A stretch of 64,000 bases of DNA from Formosa algae. GTDB lineage: Bacteria > Bacteroidota > Bacteroidia > Flavobacteriales > Flavobacteriaceae. Under the pieces are notes generated by a model. That model was not told where the DNA came from, searched no databases, and saw nothing but the letters and a program-made list of their open reading frames with translations. A program made the position numbers and the translations under genes. The stretch lies in assembly GCF_001439665.1 (NCBI RefSeq), contig NZ_LMAK01000014.1, positions 211,780 to 275,779 on the forward strand, written 5' to 3'. Positions 8,956 to 17,347 of this stretch are shown here, piece by piece. Each line of letters opens with the position of its first letter. Positions within the stretch are counted from its first letter, which is position 1.

Positions 8956-8995
8956 TTTTTTTGATTTAATAGTTGATTTGAATTTTGGGTTTGTG

Positions 8996-10981
8996 TTATA
9001 AATTAATTTTTAGAGATGTAAAGATATTACGTCCCATTCTTGGGATATTTCCCCAGTCTGCATACGTACTGTAATACGTGTTAAATACATTTTCGGCACC
9101 TACTTGTAAGACTGTTTTTTTGTTTTTAATAAAAAAGGTGTAATCTGCAGAAACGTTCCAATTGGTATAAGACGGTGTTTCGTCTTCACCATATTCTGGA
9201 CTGTAGTCTATTTGTTTTAAATCGCCATTAAGTGCTGTTAAGATTCCGAATTTCTGATAAGAAAAATGTAACGAGGTTTGATAACTTAACGGACGGATAA
9301 AGGGTAAATTATTTTTATTTTCATCTAATCCTCTAGCATAGGTTAAGGTCCCTTTCCAATGTAAATTTTGTAAAATGCTATAATCTGCACTTACAGAAAA
9401 ATTGAATAAAGTAGCGTGATCTAAAGAGGTGTAGCCTTTAACACCAACCGACTGATAATTCATTGGACTTCCTGAACTAAGTATTCTACCAATAATATAA
9501 TTCTGAATATAGAAATAGTTTACTTTAGCTTGAATATTTCCTTTTGCATGTGTAAAACCTGCACTAGCATTGGCCTCGTAAGACACTTCGTTTTCCAAAT
9601 CTGGATCTCCTATATAATCATATCTATCAAAGCTATTGTAGATATAATAGCCATAACCTTCGGAAACCGATGGCGCTCTATGTCCGTAACCACCACCTGC
9701 AGAAAAATCGAATCCTCCAGTGTTTAGTTGGTAAGTGGTATATAAGTTTGGTAGAAAACGGGTTTTTTCTTGAGAAGCTCCAGGATGGAAAATACGGTTG
9801 AATTCTACATATTTTGAATAGTTATAATTTACACCTAAAGTCCCACCAAAAAGCAACTGACTATGAGCAGAGATGTCCCAAGAATTTGTCATAGATAATC
9901 CTGCATAGCGTGTTGTTACCCAAGGCCAACTGTAAGCAAACATAGTTGTTTCGCTATAGTCTTGCGGATACATACGCATTTCTGCAATAGATAAATTATC
10001 GTAAGCATTAAGCTGTATTTCTGATGCATAATTTTCGGAATTTAAATTTATTTTAGACACTAAACCATAGGTTGTGCTCCAACCTGGCATATCCATATGC
10101 ACTAAGTTTTCTGGACGAGTGGTATCGTCCATATAATGCTCTATAGCGTTAAAATATAATTTAGTATCCCAAACTTTTATCAGTTTGTCTTCAAAAAACT
10201 GCTTGTAAGCTACAGAAGTTATCAGGGCTCTAGATAGCGATAAATCCATAGGTAAGGCAGGATATCCTACATCATTAGCTCTATCAAAAATAGCATCGAC
10301 ACGTACCGAAGATAAGTCACTTGTTTTATAAGCCAACCCTAAAGACGTATTGAATTTAGTAAATTGAGAGTGGTCTACTTCATCATTATTCCCATCGGTA
10401 TAATTTTTAGCTTTTCTAAACGAAATACTTCCATCTGCTACGAGTTTTTCACTGGAATATGATACATTTCCAAGATTAAAGAACTGGTTGTTATTAAACT
10501 CGTAACCGGCTTGATAGGCACCATCCCATGTGTTTTTAGTACCGAAAGCAGTACTTTTTCGTTTTAAGTCTATACTCCCGGCTACTGTTGCACCGTGTAA
10601 ACTACCCTGTTGCCCAGATTTAATATCAATTTCAGATAAATTATTGCTTTCTACATACGAGGTTACAGGATCCATTTTATCTGTACAAGCTCCAAAAACA
10701 TGCATGCCATCAATAGTGACTAAAGAACGCTCTGTACTCATATTATTTAAAAGCGGTTCCCATGCATAAGCTCCACGTTTTATAAAGCTTATATTATCAG
10801 ACGATGCTAAAAACTCATCTACAGAAACAGCCATTTTCATATCTGTTTCAATTTTGGTTTTCTTAGCTGCAATAACAAGAACTTCGTCTAAAAGCACATC
10901 AGAACTATCCCTAACGATGGGTGTGTTTTGTGCTTGAACAAAGCCTCCTAAAAGCAGTAAGATTAGTGTAAGTTGTCTCAT
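8996..10981 (-). CDS. TonB-dependent outer-membrane receptor, OprC-like (copper type)
   Basis: A 22-strand-barrel receptor of about 661 residues with signal peptide (ends FVQAQ) and plug domain. I use the ATG at 10981 because the longer start at 11029 would overlap the upstream gene and spoil the signal peptide. In the plug, GACTDKMDP gives a Cys-x3-Met pair (Cys99, Met103). The barrel carries a His-x-Met pair (His282, Met284, in EHYMDD). OprC, the copper receptor of Pseudomonas, binds copper through a CxxxM plus HxM site, so both halves are present here. The barrel ends in a typical aromatic/Leu C-terminal strand. It follows the lipoprotein gene by 4 nt. Confidence 0.88.
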   Translation of the reverse strand: MRQLTLILLLLGGFVQAQNTPIVRDSSDVLLDEVLVIAAKKTKIETDMKMAVSVDEFLASSDNISFIKRGAYAWEPLLNNMSTERSLVTIDGMHVFGACTDKMDPVTSYVESNNLSEIDIKSGQQGSLHGATVAGSIDLKRKSTAFGTKNTWDGAYQAGYEFNNNQFFNLGNVSYSSEKLVADGSISFRKAKNYTDGNNDEVDHSQFTKFNTSLGLAYKTSDLSSVRVDAIFDRANDVGYPALPMDLSLSRALITSVAYKQFFEDKLIKVWDTKLYFNAIEHYMDDTTRPENLVHMDMPGWSTTYGLVSKINLNSENYASEIQLNAYDNLSIAEMRMYPQDYSETTMFAYSWPWVTTRYAGLSMTNSWDISAHSQLLFGGTLGVNYNYSKYVEFNRIFHPGASQEKTRFLPNLYTTYQLNTGGFDFSAGGGYGHRAPSVSEGYGYYIYNSFDRYDYIGDPDLENEVSYEANASAGFTHAKGNIQAKVNYFYIQNYIIGRILSSGSPMNYQSVGVKGYTSLDHATLFNFSVSADYSILQNLHWKGTLTYARGLDENKNNLPFIRPLSYQTSLHFSYQKFGILTALNGDLKQIDYSPEYGEDETPSYTNWNVSADYTFFIKNKKTVLQVGAENVFNTYYSTYADWGNIPRMGRNIFTSLKINL

Positions 10982-10985
10982 CGCT

Positions 10986-11909
10986 CTAGAATAAAATATC
11001 GATATACAGTTCGCTACGTTCACCTTCAATTCCTGGTGTAAATTCTGTAGAAACTTCAGTACCTTTTATCGTGTTTCCATCTGCATCTTGAAAAATAAAA
11101 TTCAAGGTCCAATTCCCTGTCATGGTATAATTTACTACACCGTGATATAGGCTATCTGTGTCTTGAGTTAAGTCTTCATTATTAGGTGAAGAATGATTTC
11201 CCATAGACGGTTCTGGCATTCTTGGGTCTAACACTAACGTATGATTTTGAACTATAGAGTAGGAGTACTGCGTAAGATCTGGGAATGTTCCAGCTTCACT
11301 TTCAGGCGTATTGTACTTGTAAATACCGGCAACCAGATCATTTTCCGACACTCCTGGACTTTGCGGAGCCACTAGCGCAATAATATATTGTTCCTGGTCA
11401 TTTCCAGTAAAGGCAGTCATATTAAGATTCATATTGGTTTGTTCTTCAACAGTAAAGGGTTGATTAATAGCGTACGTTTGCGAACTCTCCTGAAAATCGA
11501 TATATGCCTGCCAGCTTACTGTACTATCACTTTCACTTGTAAATACCACATAGCCTAAATAATAGCCTTCTGTAGCATCGTATTCTAAATTATATTGGTG
11601 CGGACAAGAACTTTTATTTCCGTTAGCATCGGTCTGAATAGGTAAAAAAGTAACCGCTACATCTTCTAAATTTGTAAGCGTTTCTGAATTACTAATTTTT
11701 AGATGAATTTCGTTATAGCCCTTATAAAGGGTTCCGTTTAAGGCTTCAATACTAATGGTGTAATCTCCACTATTTGTAGTTGTTACCTCTTCGAATTCTA
11801 TATATTCTGTAGTATCTGTACTTAATTCTGCCTCGTAATCTGTTTTCTCTACGGTACACGCTGTGAGCACCACGAAAACCACCATTACAATACCTTGTAA
11901 AAGTTTCAT
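10986..11909 (-). CDS. Lipoprotein with YtkA/FixH-like beta domains, copper operon
   Basis: A lipoprotein (VVLTAC, Cys18) of 307 residues. The mature part looks like two beta-sandwich halves: first SGDYTISIEALNGTLYKGYN...LKISN, later FNFTMTGNWTL-like text (YTMTGNWTLNFIFQDADG), both reminiscent of YtkA/FixH-type domains. A Met/His-rich stretch (RMPEPSMGNHSS) between them could hold copper. It is the first gene of the run receptor, MbnP-like, diheme protein, and its stop is 4 nt from the receptor start. A copper-delivery or capture role is inferred from company and from the Met/His patch. Confidence 0.75.
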   Translation of the reverse strand: MKLLQGIVMVVFVVLTACTVEKTDYEAELSTDTTEYIEFEEVTTTNSGDYTISIEALNGTLYKGYNEIHLKISNSETLTNLEDVAVTFLPIQTDANGNKSSCPHQYNLEYDATEGYYLGYVVFTSESDSTVSWQAYIDFQESSQTYAINQPFTVEEQTNMNLNMTAFTGNDQEQYIIALVAPQSPGVSENDLVAGIYKYNTPESEAGTFPDLTQYSYSIVQNHTLVLDPRMPEPSMGNHSSPNNEDLTQDTDSLYHGVVNYTMTGNWTLNFIFQDADGNTIKGTEVSTEFTPGIEGERSELYIDILF

Positions 11910-12240
11910 GTGTTATAGACTTTTTTATTAAAAAACTATTGAAAATACGATAACATAAGCCGTACATACACATTACTTTTCTATTAAAAGTGCAGTGTAG
12001 TTTAGGTTTTACTACAGTTGTTATTGTAAATATTATCGTAAGAGATTTTACATAGAAATACACAAATTGAATACACTACGCGACTATTGCTTTATAATGT
12101 AGTTAGCTTAATCATATCGTGACATATCATGTTTTTAGTTGAAATACAATAAAACATAACACAACACGAACCACTAACTATATAATATATTTAGTTTATG
12201 CGTAATTTAAAATTTAGGAACTTTTATGTATATATTGAAA
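11910..12240. other. Intergenic region upstream of the copper operon
   Basis: 331 nt without a convincing gene. It separates the CNGKC small-protein gene from the lipoprotein-receptor operon on the same strand and presumably carries the operon promoter. I could not pick out a clear -7 box, and no strong inverted repeat was seen. Confidence 0.4.
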
Positions 12241-12609
12241 CTATACGAGAGGTGGATGAAATACAAAATTTACATAGTGGAAGTTGTAAATTTTACTGTA
12301 AAAAGATGCTGTTTTTAGTGGCTGTTCTTTAGGAAAGAACAAATCATAATTAAATTTTGAGTTCTGAAAGAAAACTAACGTATTTTCGAAAGAAATAGAT
12401 CCTCCTTTATCGTTATTCCCTTTTTCAGTATCTGAAGCTTTAGCAAGTTGTTCTTTTAAATGACATTTTCCGTTACATTGCAGTTCGGGTACGTCTTTAT
12501 TTTCACAAAGTTCGTTTACTATATAATCGTAAAATGCAGCGTATTCCACTAAAGGGATTAGTGGTTTTACCATTAGAAATATTGCTAAAAGTAGACTTGC
12601 TGTTTTCAC
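12241..12609 (-). CDS. Small secreted/membrane protein with CNGKC motif, copper-locus type
   Basis: A 122-residue protein starting at GTG (12609) with a hydrophobic N-terminus (residues 4-25). It carries Cys35-x9-Cys45-x3-Cys49 in the setting ELCENKDVPELQCNGKC, then a charged stretch, and it ends in FVFHPPLV. A second protein at 38500-38877 has the same cysteine spacing, the same CNGKC core and the same FHPP ending, and also sits next to an OprC-like receptor. The conserved cysteines suggest metal binding. I know no assigned function for the family. Confidence 0.75.
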   Translation of the reverse strand: MKTASLLLAIFLMVKPLIPLVEYAAFYDYIVNELCENKDVPELQCNGKCHLKEQLAKASDTEKGNNDKGGSISFENTLVFFQNSKFNYDLFFPKEQPLKTASFYSKIYNFHYVNFVFHPPLV

Positions 12610-12842
12610 TTCGCGAATTTCAATAATTTTTTTAAAGTTTCCTAATCTTAAAACCGCTATAATAGTTAATGTTTTATACGAGGCGTTAAAATAGTGTGAA
12701 TTAATATGTTGTTAATTACTATAATACAGTGTGTTATATTTGTTTGTTGAAAGTGTTTATGTTAATAAAAATAAAAGACCTTTTAATCTTAATTTAGGTA
12801 TGATGTCTCTGTAATAGGTCTGTAAAATTTCTCAAATCAGTT

Positions 12843-13094
12843 TTATTTTAAATCAGAAGCAGTTAAAAGTTGTCGTTTTTCTTTTTTTTCTATAAAATGA
12901 TTAACCATTTTGTAAATGAAAATAACGGCATTAAGAAGACTAAACCATAGGTGTGTTTTTTCATCATCATATCCAATTGAAGCAATCATACAATCGATTA
13001 TAGTGCCGTTAATAATAGTGGCATATTTTTACTTGTTTTGCTTTGTCTAATAATTCATGATCTGTTAATTCAGGAGGTTTAAAATTTTAGATAT
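12843..13094 (-). pseudogene. Decayed gene for a small membrane protein
   Basis: No single frame is open, but pieces of three frames join into a plausible short flavobacterial protein: SKILKP, PPELTDHELLDKAKQVK, then ATIINGTIIDCMIASIG, then KKHTYGLVFLMPLF, then FIYKMVNHFIEKKEKRQLL, ending TASDLK before TAA at 12843. The PELTDxELLxKAKxxK opening, a hydrophobic middle and a second helix followed by FIYKMVN are a pattern I associate with a conserved two-helix flavobacterial protein. At least three frame changes and a lost start codon (ATA at 13094) mark it as dead. The family name is not known to me. Confidence 0.55.
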
Positions 13095-13120
13095 GGACGT
13101 CGAATGTTGTCTTTATAACC

Positions 13121-13618
13121 TTAATCTTGGTTTAGCTTAAATTTTGTCTCTATGGTTTTATGATCTTCATTATAAAAAGTAACGTCAATTTTTATGTTCC
13201 AAGTCGTATTAGATATTTTTTCTCCGCTTATGGTTCCTACTGGATCTACGTCTTTAGTTTCATCATATTCAAAAAAACAGAAACACGATTTTGTATATAC
13301 AGCATCAATAGCGACTAATTCAGTATCAGTGTAAGAGAACTGTTCTAACTCTGGATCGATCTCGAATTTTATCCATTCTGTAAATCCAGAATCTGACATG
13401 TTTAAATCTACTCCGGCATCATATCTGTATTCAAAAACTAATTTTTCCCCAGGGTTAACTTCACCATATTGTATATAGCTTTCAGTATCATAAGACACTA
13501 CAGTTAATTCACTATTTTCAGTAAAGGTATAATCGTAAGTAGGTCCATATCCATCATCATCATTATTACAAGCAAATAAAAATAAACTGAATATAGCAAT
13601 AAGGTAATACTTTTTCAT
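13121..13618 (-). CDS. Small lipoprotein of unknown function, 165 aa
   Basis: A lipobox (LFLFAC, Cys17) is followed by the Asp-rich NNDDDG typical of flavobacterial lipoproteins. The mature part is beta-rich and holds a cysteine pair in SCFCFFEYDE (about residues 111-113), unusual for this kind of protein. No known domain recognised. It lies 42 nt downstream of another small lipoprotein, so the two are probably transcribed together. Confidence 0.7.
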   Translation of the reverse strand: MKKYYLIAIFSLFLFACNNDDDGYGPTYDYTFTENSELTVVSYDTESYIQYGEVNPGEKLVFEYRYDAGVDLNMSDSGFTEWIKFEIDPELEQFSYTDTELVAIDAVYTKSCFCFFEYDETKDVDPVGTISGEKISNTTWNIKIDVTFYNEDHKTIETKFKLNQD

Positions 13619-13660
13619 ACTGTATGGATTAAAGGTTAGCGTTGATTTTAAATAGATTGC

Positions 13661-14080
13661 TTATTCGGTTTTAATTAATTTATAGGTAAAGTTTCCTAAA
13701 TTATTTTTATAAGCAGAGAATACTAATGAATCTTCAGTCTTTGTATAGGTGTAGCTTCCGCTAAGAATAAGATTCCAATCGAAATTTGCTGTCCAAAAAT
13801 TTCCATCATAACATTCTAAAGTTTCTGTATTACTACTAAAGCTTCCGCTACCACCAGCTGGGAAATAATTTTCGTTTCCGCTAGATATGTAAGTGTCATC
13901 AGTATAAAATTGAACAGTTACCGGGTTAGAATACATTGTACTGTCGTTATATATTACAGTAAATTCTCCGGTATAATTTCCGTATAAAAGGGCATTGTTA
14001 GTCGTGTCATCATCTGAATTACAAGAAGAACTTAGTAATAAAAGGACAGATGTTATAACCAGGTAAAAGTTTTTCATCAT
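13661..14080 (-). CDS. Small lipocalin-like lipoprotein, 139 aa
   Basis: A lipobox (LLSSSC, Cys20) precedes SDDDT, then a compact beta domain with the pattern of short lipocalin-like lipoproteins (YGNYTGEFTVIYN at the start, SGSYTYTKTEDSLVFSAY at the end). Either the ATG at 14080 or the next codon could be the start. Ligand unknown. It is probably co-transcribed with the lipoprotein gene downstream. Confidence 0.7.
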   Translation of the reverse strand: MMKNFYLVITSVLLLLSSSCNSDDDTTNNALLYGNYTGEFTVIYNDSTMYSNPVTVQFYTDDTYISSGNENYFPAGGSGSFSSNTETLECYDGNFWTANFDWNLILSGSYTYTKTEDSLVFSAYKNNLGNFTYKLIKTE

Positions 14081-14150
14081 TGCTGTTTATTAAAAGATGG
14101 CAATGTATAAAAAAGGTTGCGTTAAAAACGGTGTTATATTTGTTAACGTA

Positions 14151-15065
14151 CTAAAATATAGACAATTTAGACTCTGTAGTGAAAGCTTCAAGAAATTTCA
14201 TCCCTTTAAAAGAATTCCCATTTTTATTCAATTTTGGACTCCAAACTGCGATGGTATATTGATCGGGATGAACAGCTACAATACCACCCCCAACACCACT
14301 TTTTCCGGGTAATCCAACTTCGAAAGCAAATTCTCCCGACTCGTCGTAAAACCCGCAAGTTTGCATTAAGGCATTAATACGTTTTGACTGACGTTCGGTA
14401 AGAATTTCTTCTTTGCTATATGTACAACACCCATTGTTCGCTAGGAATAAAAACAGTTCAGAAAGTTCTTTACAATTCATCTCGAGAGAGCATAAATTAA
14501 AATAAAAATCTAAGACTTCGTCAGGTTCATTATTAATATTTCCTAATGACTTAATGAAATTACATAAGGCAATATTTCTGTAGCCTACTTTTTTCTCAGA
14601 TTCGGCAATTTTACTACAATAATTAATGTTTGGATTATTAGAAATGCGTCTTACAAATTCTAAAAAGTCTTGTTTAGGATGATCTAATTCAGATACTAAG
14701 ATGTCTGAAATGACTAAAGCACCCGCATTGATAAATGGGTTTCTGGGAATTCCATGTTCAACCTCTAATTGTAATAACGAATTAAAGGCATTTCCAGAAG
14801 GTTCTACATCTACACGTTCCCAGATTTTTTTTCCTAAAATTTTATAAGCAAGCACTAACGATAAAACTTTAGCAATACTCTGAATTGAGAATTTTTCAAG
14901 CGCATCTCCCATACCAAATCCTTGCTGATCCATTGTGGTAATATGTACTCCAAATTTTTCAGGATCTATATTTGCCAATTCTGGAATATACGCTGCTAAA
15001 TGGCCTTCGTTTTCTATGCCTTTAACTTGATTGAAGCAGTCTGTAATAATATCTTTAAAATTCAC
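14151..15065 (-). CDS. glsA: Glutaminase
   Basis: Hydrolyses L-glutamine to glutamate and ammonia. At 304 residues it has the usual length of the serine-dependent glutaminase family. Visible signatures: AYIPELANIDPEKFGV near the N-terminus, the catalytic S-x-x-K (Ser63-Ile-Ala-Lys66), the PRNPFINAGALV segment, and GLPGKSGVGGGIVAV near the end. The start is a GTG at 15065; no earlier in-frame ATG gives a better family match. It is not in an operon. A palindrome pair lies just upstream (15084-15109). Confidence 0.95.
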   Translation of the reverse strand: MNFKDIITDCFNQVKGIENEGHLAAYIPELANIDPEKFGVHITTMDQQGFGMGDALEKFSIQSIAKVLSLVLAYKILGKKIWERVDVEPSGNAFNSLLQLEVEHGIPRNPFINAGALVISDILVSELDHPKQDFLEFVRRISNNPNINYCSKIAESEKKVGYRNIALCNFIKSLGNINNEPDEVLDFYFNLCSLEMNCKELSELFLFLANNGCCTYSKEEILTERQSKRINALMQTCGFYDESGEFAFEVGLPGKSGVGGGIVAVHPDQYTIAVWSPKLNKNGNSFKGMKFLEAFTTESKLSIF

Positions 15066-15083
15066 GAGTCTTTCTATTTATTT

Positions 15084-15109
15084 GTAACTTATGTTAAGTT
15101 ACGCTTAAC
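15084..15109. promoter_or_regulatory. Overlapping palindromes upstream of glutaminase
   Basis: GTTAAG-TTACG-CTTAAC (15093-15109) is a perfect 6-bp inverted repeat. It overlaps GTAACTTATGTTAA (15084-15097), one base short of the Crp/Fnr-like motif found elsewhere in the window. No -7 box lies at the spacing seen for that motif, so its role here is uncertain. Confidence 0.35.
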
Positions 15110-15223
15110 AAAGAGCGAATGTAATAAATACAAACGGAATACAAACTATATGATGAATTTAGCACAAATTCTATGTTTTTAAAGCACTTGTCTACATCGG
15201 TTTGTATGTATTAATAATAAAGC

Positions 15224-15736
15224 TTATTTAGTATAAGCACCAGAAGAATAGGTTAACTCGTAACTGTGGGTGTAAATTTCGAATACAATTCCGAAAGGAT
15301 CTTCTACATAACACATTTTAAAAGGTTTTTCTTCAGGGTAATAGGCTCTAATTGGCATACGTTGTTTTCCGCCGTAAGCCACAATTTTATCTATTAAATC
15401 TTCGATGTTTGGATCTTGAATACTAAAGTGGAATAATCCGGTGTTAAACGGACTAAACTCTGGTGCGTCTTTAACGCCATGAGGAAATGAGAAAATCTCT
15501 ATACCAACACCATCTGAAGTCGAGAGGTGTGCAATTTCAAACGTCTCCCAATCTTCGCCAAACACATCGATACACATAATTCCTATGGCTGTGTCTTTTT
15601 CCTTTTTAATGGTTGACGGTTCCATTATGGTGTACCAGCCCATAACTTCTGTATAAAATTGTACTGCTTTTTTAATATCCGGAACGGTGATTCCTATATG
15701 TGAAAATGATTTTGGATAATCTTGTTTTACTGACAT
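15224..15736 (-). CDS. VOC family (glyoxalase-fold) protein
   Basis: A single vicinal-oxygen-chelate domain pair of about 170 residues. SHIGITVPDIKKAVQFYTEVMGW starts the first beta-alpha-beta-beta-beta unit, and FHFSIQDPNIEDLIDKIVAYGG with CYVEDPFGIVFEIYTHSYE forms the second; His and Glu of these segments are likely metal ligands. I take the ATG at 15736 because the -7 box (15755-15762) overlaps the longer start at 15757. It is divergent from an HxlR regulator, a pairing often seen for electrophile or quinone detoxification. The substrate cannot be assigned. Confidence 0.85.
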   Translation of the reverse strand: MSVKQDYPKSFSHIGITVPDIKKAVQFYTEVMGWYTIMEPSTIKKEKDTAIGIMCIDVFGEDWETFEIAHLSTSDGVGIEIFSFPHGVKDAPEFSPFNTGLFHFSIQDPNIEDLIDKIVAYGGKQRMPIRAYYPEEKPFKMCYVEDPFGIVFEIYTHSYELTYSSGAYTK

Positions 15737-15754
15737 AATATCTAATTTAGAATA

Positions 15755-15802
15755 CAAATTTAGATTATATTTGTCTGTTTGGCAAGTACTTACTAAAAAG
15801 TA
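15755..15802 (-). promoter_or_regulatory. Promoter and candidate HxlR operator of the VOC gene
   Basis: On the minus strand TAAATTTG (15755-15762) fits the Bacteroidota -7 box, and a TTG lies 20 nt upstream, the expected -33 position. Just above is TACT-aaaa-AGTA (15791-15802), followed by further AGTA copies up to 15823. TACT/AGTA half-sites are typical of HxlR-family operators such as those of YodB, so the divergent regulator may repress this promoter. Confidence 0.5.
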
Positions 15803-15856
15803 GTATAGTTACCTAAAGTAGTAAAATAATGATTATCAAGTAAATAAAAATTAATT

Positions 15857-16171
15857 TTGAACAAAGAAAATAACTGTCCGCTTAATTACACCATGAATTT
15901 AATAGGTACAAAATGGAAGCCTTTAATATTATTTCATCTTTTAGAAGGCGATTTACGTTCTGGAGTTTTACAAAAACATATTTCTGGTATATCTAATAAA
16001 ATGTTTACACAAACCGTTAGAGAATTAGAAAAAGACGGTTTGCTTTGCAGAACTGTGTATCCTGTTGTTCCACCAAAAGTGGAATATGGTTTAACGGCTC
16101 GTGGGAAATCTTTAGAAACTATTTTAAGAGGTCTGGATGCTTGGGGAGAAAAAGATTGGAAACAGTTATAA
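15857..16171 (+). CDS. HxlR family transcriptional regulator
   Basis: A 104-residue winged-helix regulator. NCPLNYTMNLIGTKWKPLIL is the classic HxlR opening, including the N-terminal redox-active Cys. The recognition region is SGVLQKHISGISNKMFTQTVREL, followed by the wing VVPPKVEYGLTARGKSL. The start appears to be TTG (15857); the next ATG (15893) would remove the conserved Cys. A TAATTTTG box overlaps the TTG, so the true start is not settled. It is divergent from the VOC enzyme and probably controls it in response to electrophiles or oxidants. Confidence 0.88.
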   Translation: MNKENNCPLNYTMNLIGTKWKPLILFHLLEGDLRSGVLQKHISGISNKMFTQTVRELEKDGLLCRTVYPVVPPKVEYGLTARGKSLETILRGLDAWGEKDWKQL

Positions 16172-16198
16172 TCTTAGTTAGTAAATAAAGGATTTAAT

Positions 16199-16906
16199 CT
16201 AAAAGAATCCCATAAATATACTAACATAATACACACCTGTAAGTATAAAGACAATGCCCGCTAGAAACCGCATGATTTTCTCAATTTTTGTAATTCTACT
16301 GTAAAAAACACCAATTTTTCCAGCCGTAAAAGCCAATAGATAGGTGAATAAAATGACAGGTAATCCGGTTCCAAAAGCGAAAATTACAGGTAAATATAAG
16401 CCGTCTGCAGAAGTAATTGTCATGGGAATAAGCATACCAAAAAACAGAGCGCCACTATATGGACAAAAAGCTAATGCGAATACCACACCAATTATAAAAG
16501 CACCTAAAAGCCCTTGATCTTTAAATTTATTGGTGAATTTTTCTTGAATATTAGATGTCTTGAAAAAAGGAATTTTAATAACGTTTAGCATGATGAGTCC
16601 AATAAGAATTAATAACGGACCTAAATATTTTTCGCCATGCTGATTAAAGAACCGTGCCACATGAAATTTATTGGCTCCGAAATATAAAATTATTCCAATA
16701 ACCGTGTAACTAAATGCTCTTCCTAAAGCATAGAGTATGCCACTTAAAAACACGTTACGCTTGCTAGAAATCTGTTTAGAGATATATGCCGTTGCCGTGA
16801 TATTGGTCGCTAATGGGCACGGACTAATAGCTGTCATTAGTCCGAGTACAAAAGCCGATAATATGGGAATGTTGTATTGCGCTATTAACAATTCTAATAC
16901 ATCCAT
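16199..16906 (-). CDS. arsG: ArsG-type permease (CcdA-like), aromatic arsenical efflux
   Basis: A six-helix inner-membrane protein of the DsbD/CcdA superfamily, 235 residues. Cys-Pro motifs sit in helix 1 (SPCPLATN, Cys30) and helix 4 (FCPYSGALFFG, Cys148). In this gene order it matches ArsG, described with ArsE and ArsF in an operon that reduces nitro-aromatic arsenicals and exports the amino products. It starts one base from the end of the ArsF-like gene. Alternatively it may only move electrons across the membrane as CcdA does. It is the last gene of the arsenic operon. Confidence 0.82.
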   Translation of the reverse strand: MDVLELLIAQYNIPILSAFVLGLMTAISPCPLATNITATAYISKQISSKRNVFLSGILYALGRAFSYTVIGIILYFGANKFHVARFFNQHGEKYLGPLLILIGLIMLNVIKIPFFKTSNIQEKFTNKFKDQGLLGAFIIGVVFALAFCPYSGALFFGMLIPMTITSADGLYLPVIFAFGTGLPVILFTYLLAFTAGKIGVFYSRITKIEKIMRFLAGIVFILTGVYYVSIFMGFF

Positions 16907-17344
16907 TTATAATGTATTTAAGGCTGTGTTAATTTTAGCTTTCAATCCTTCAGAAAAAGCTTCTTGATCGGTACCATTCATAAAGGCAAATTCTGTTAAA
17001 TCTATGTGTTGTTCTTGTCCGTTAGTAATTACATTTAATATTAAAGCAGTTCCTGCTGCTTCAAATTTTTCAGCAATAGTTGCATTGCCTTTATCATCTA
17101 CATTAATGACTTGAAACGTCACTTTATTGTCTTTTAATTCATTTGCAAAATAGGTGTCCAAAGTATATTTTGTATTGGCTTCTATAGCTTTACACGTCAT
17201 ACATCTGTGTGTAGAGTGGAAGTCCATCACTTCTATTTTAGATATAGATTGGTCTATAGTTTGGTCTGGTTCCTTTGTTTGTGTGTTGCAGGCCGTTAAT
17301 AAAAAAGAAAAGATTAAAACGACTAAAAAATTGATTGCTTTCAT
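16907..17344 (-). CDS. arsF: ArsF-like thioredoxin-fold lipoprotein
   Basis: A 145-residue lipoprotein (LLTAC, Cys19) with a thioredoxin-like domain whose active pair is Cys48-x-x-Cys51 in HRCMTCKAIE. It is directly followed by the ArsG-type permease. That pairing corresponds to ArsF/ArsG, where ArsF belongs to the nitroreductase system acting on nitro-aromatic arsenicals. I infer that electrons pass from the CcdA-like permease to this periplasmic domain. Substrate range is inferred from the operon. Confidence 0.8.
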   Translation of the reverse strand: MKAINFLVVLIFSFLLTACNTQTKEPDQTIDQSISKIEVMDFHSTHRCMTCKAIEANTKYTLDTYFANELKDNKVTFQVINVDDKGNATIAEKFEAAGTALILNVITNGQEQHIDLTEFAFMNGTDQEAFSEGLKAKINTALNTL

Positions 17345-17347
17345 AGT

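Noticed and set aside
11770..12063. 97-codon minus-strand frame at the start of the copper lipoprotein
   Set aside because: It overlaps the lipoprotein's coding start in another frame; codon content (many R and Y) looks like a shadow.
12110..12130. CGTGACATATCATG as a seventh Crp/Fnr-like site
   Set aside because: Only one half-site matches and no promoter box follows at 22 nt.
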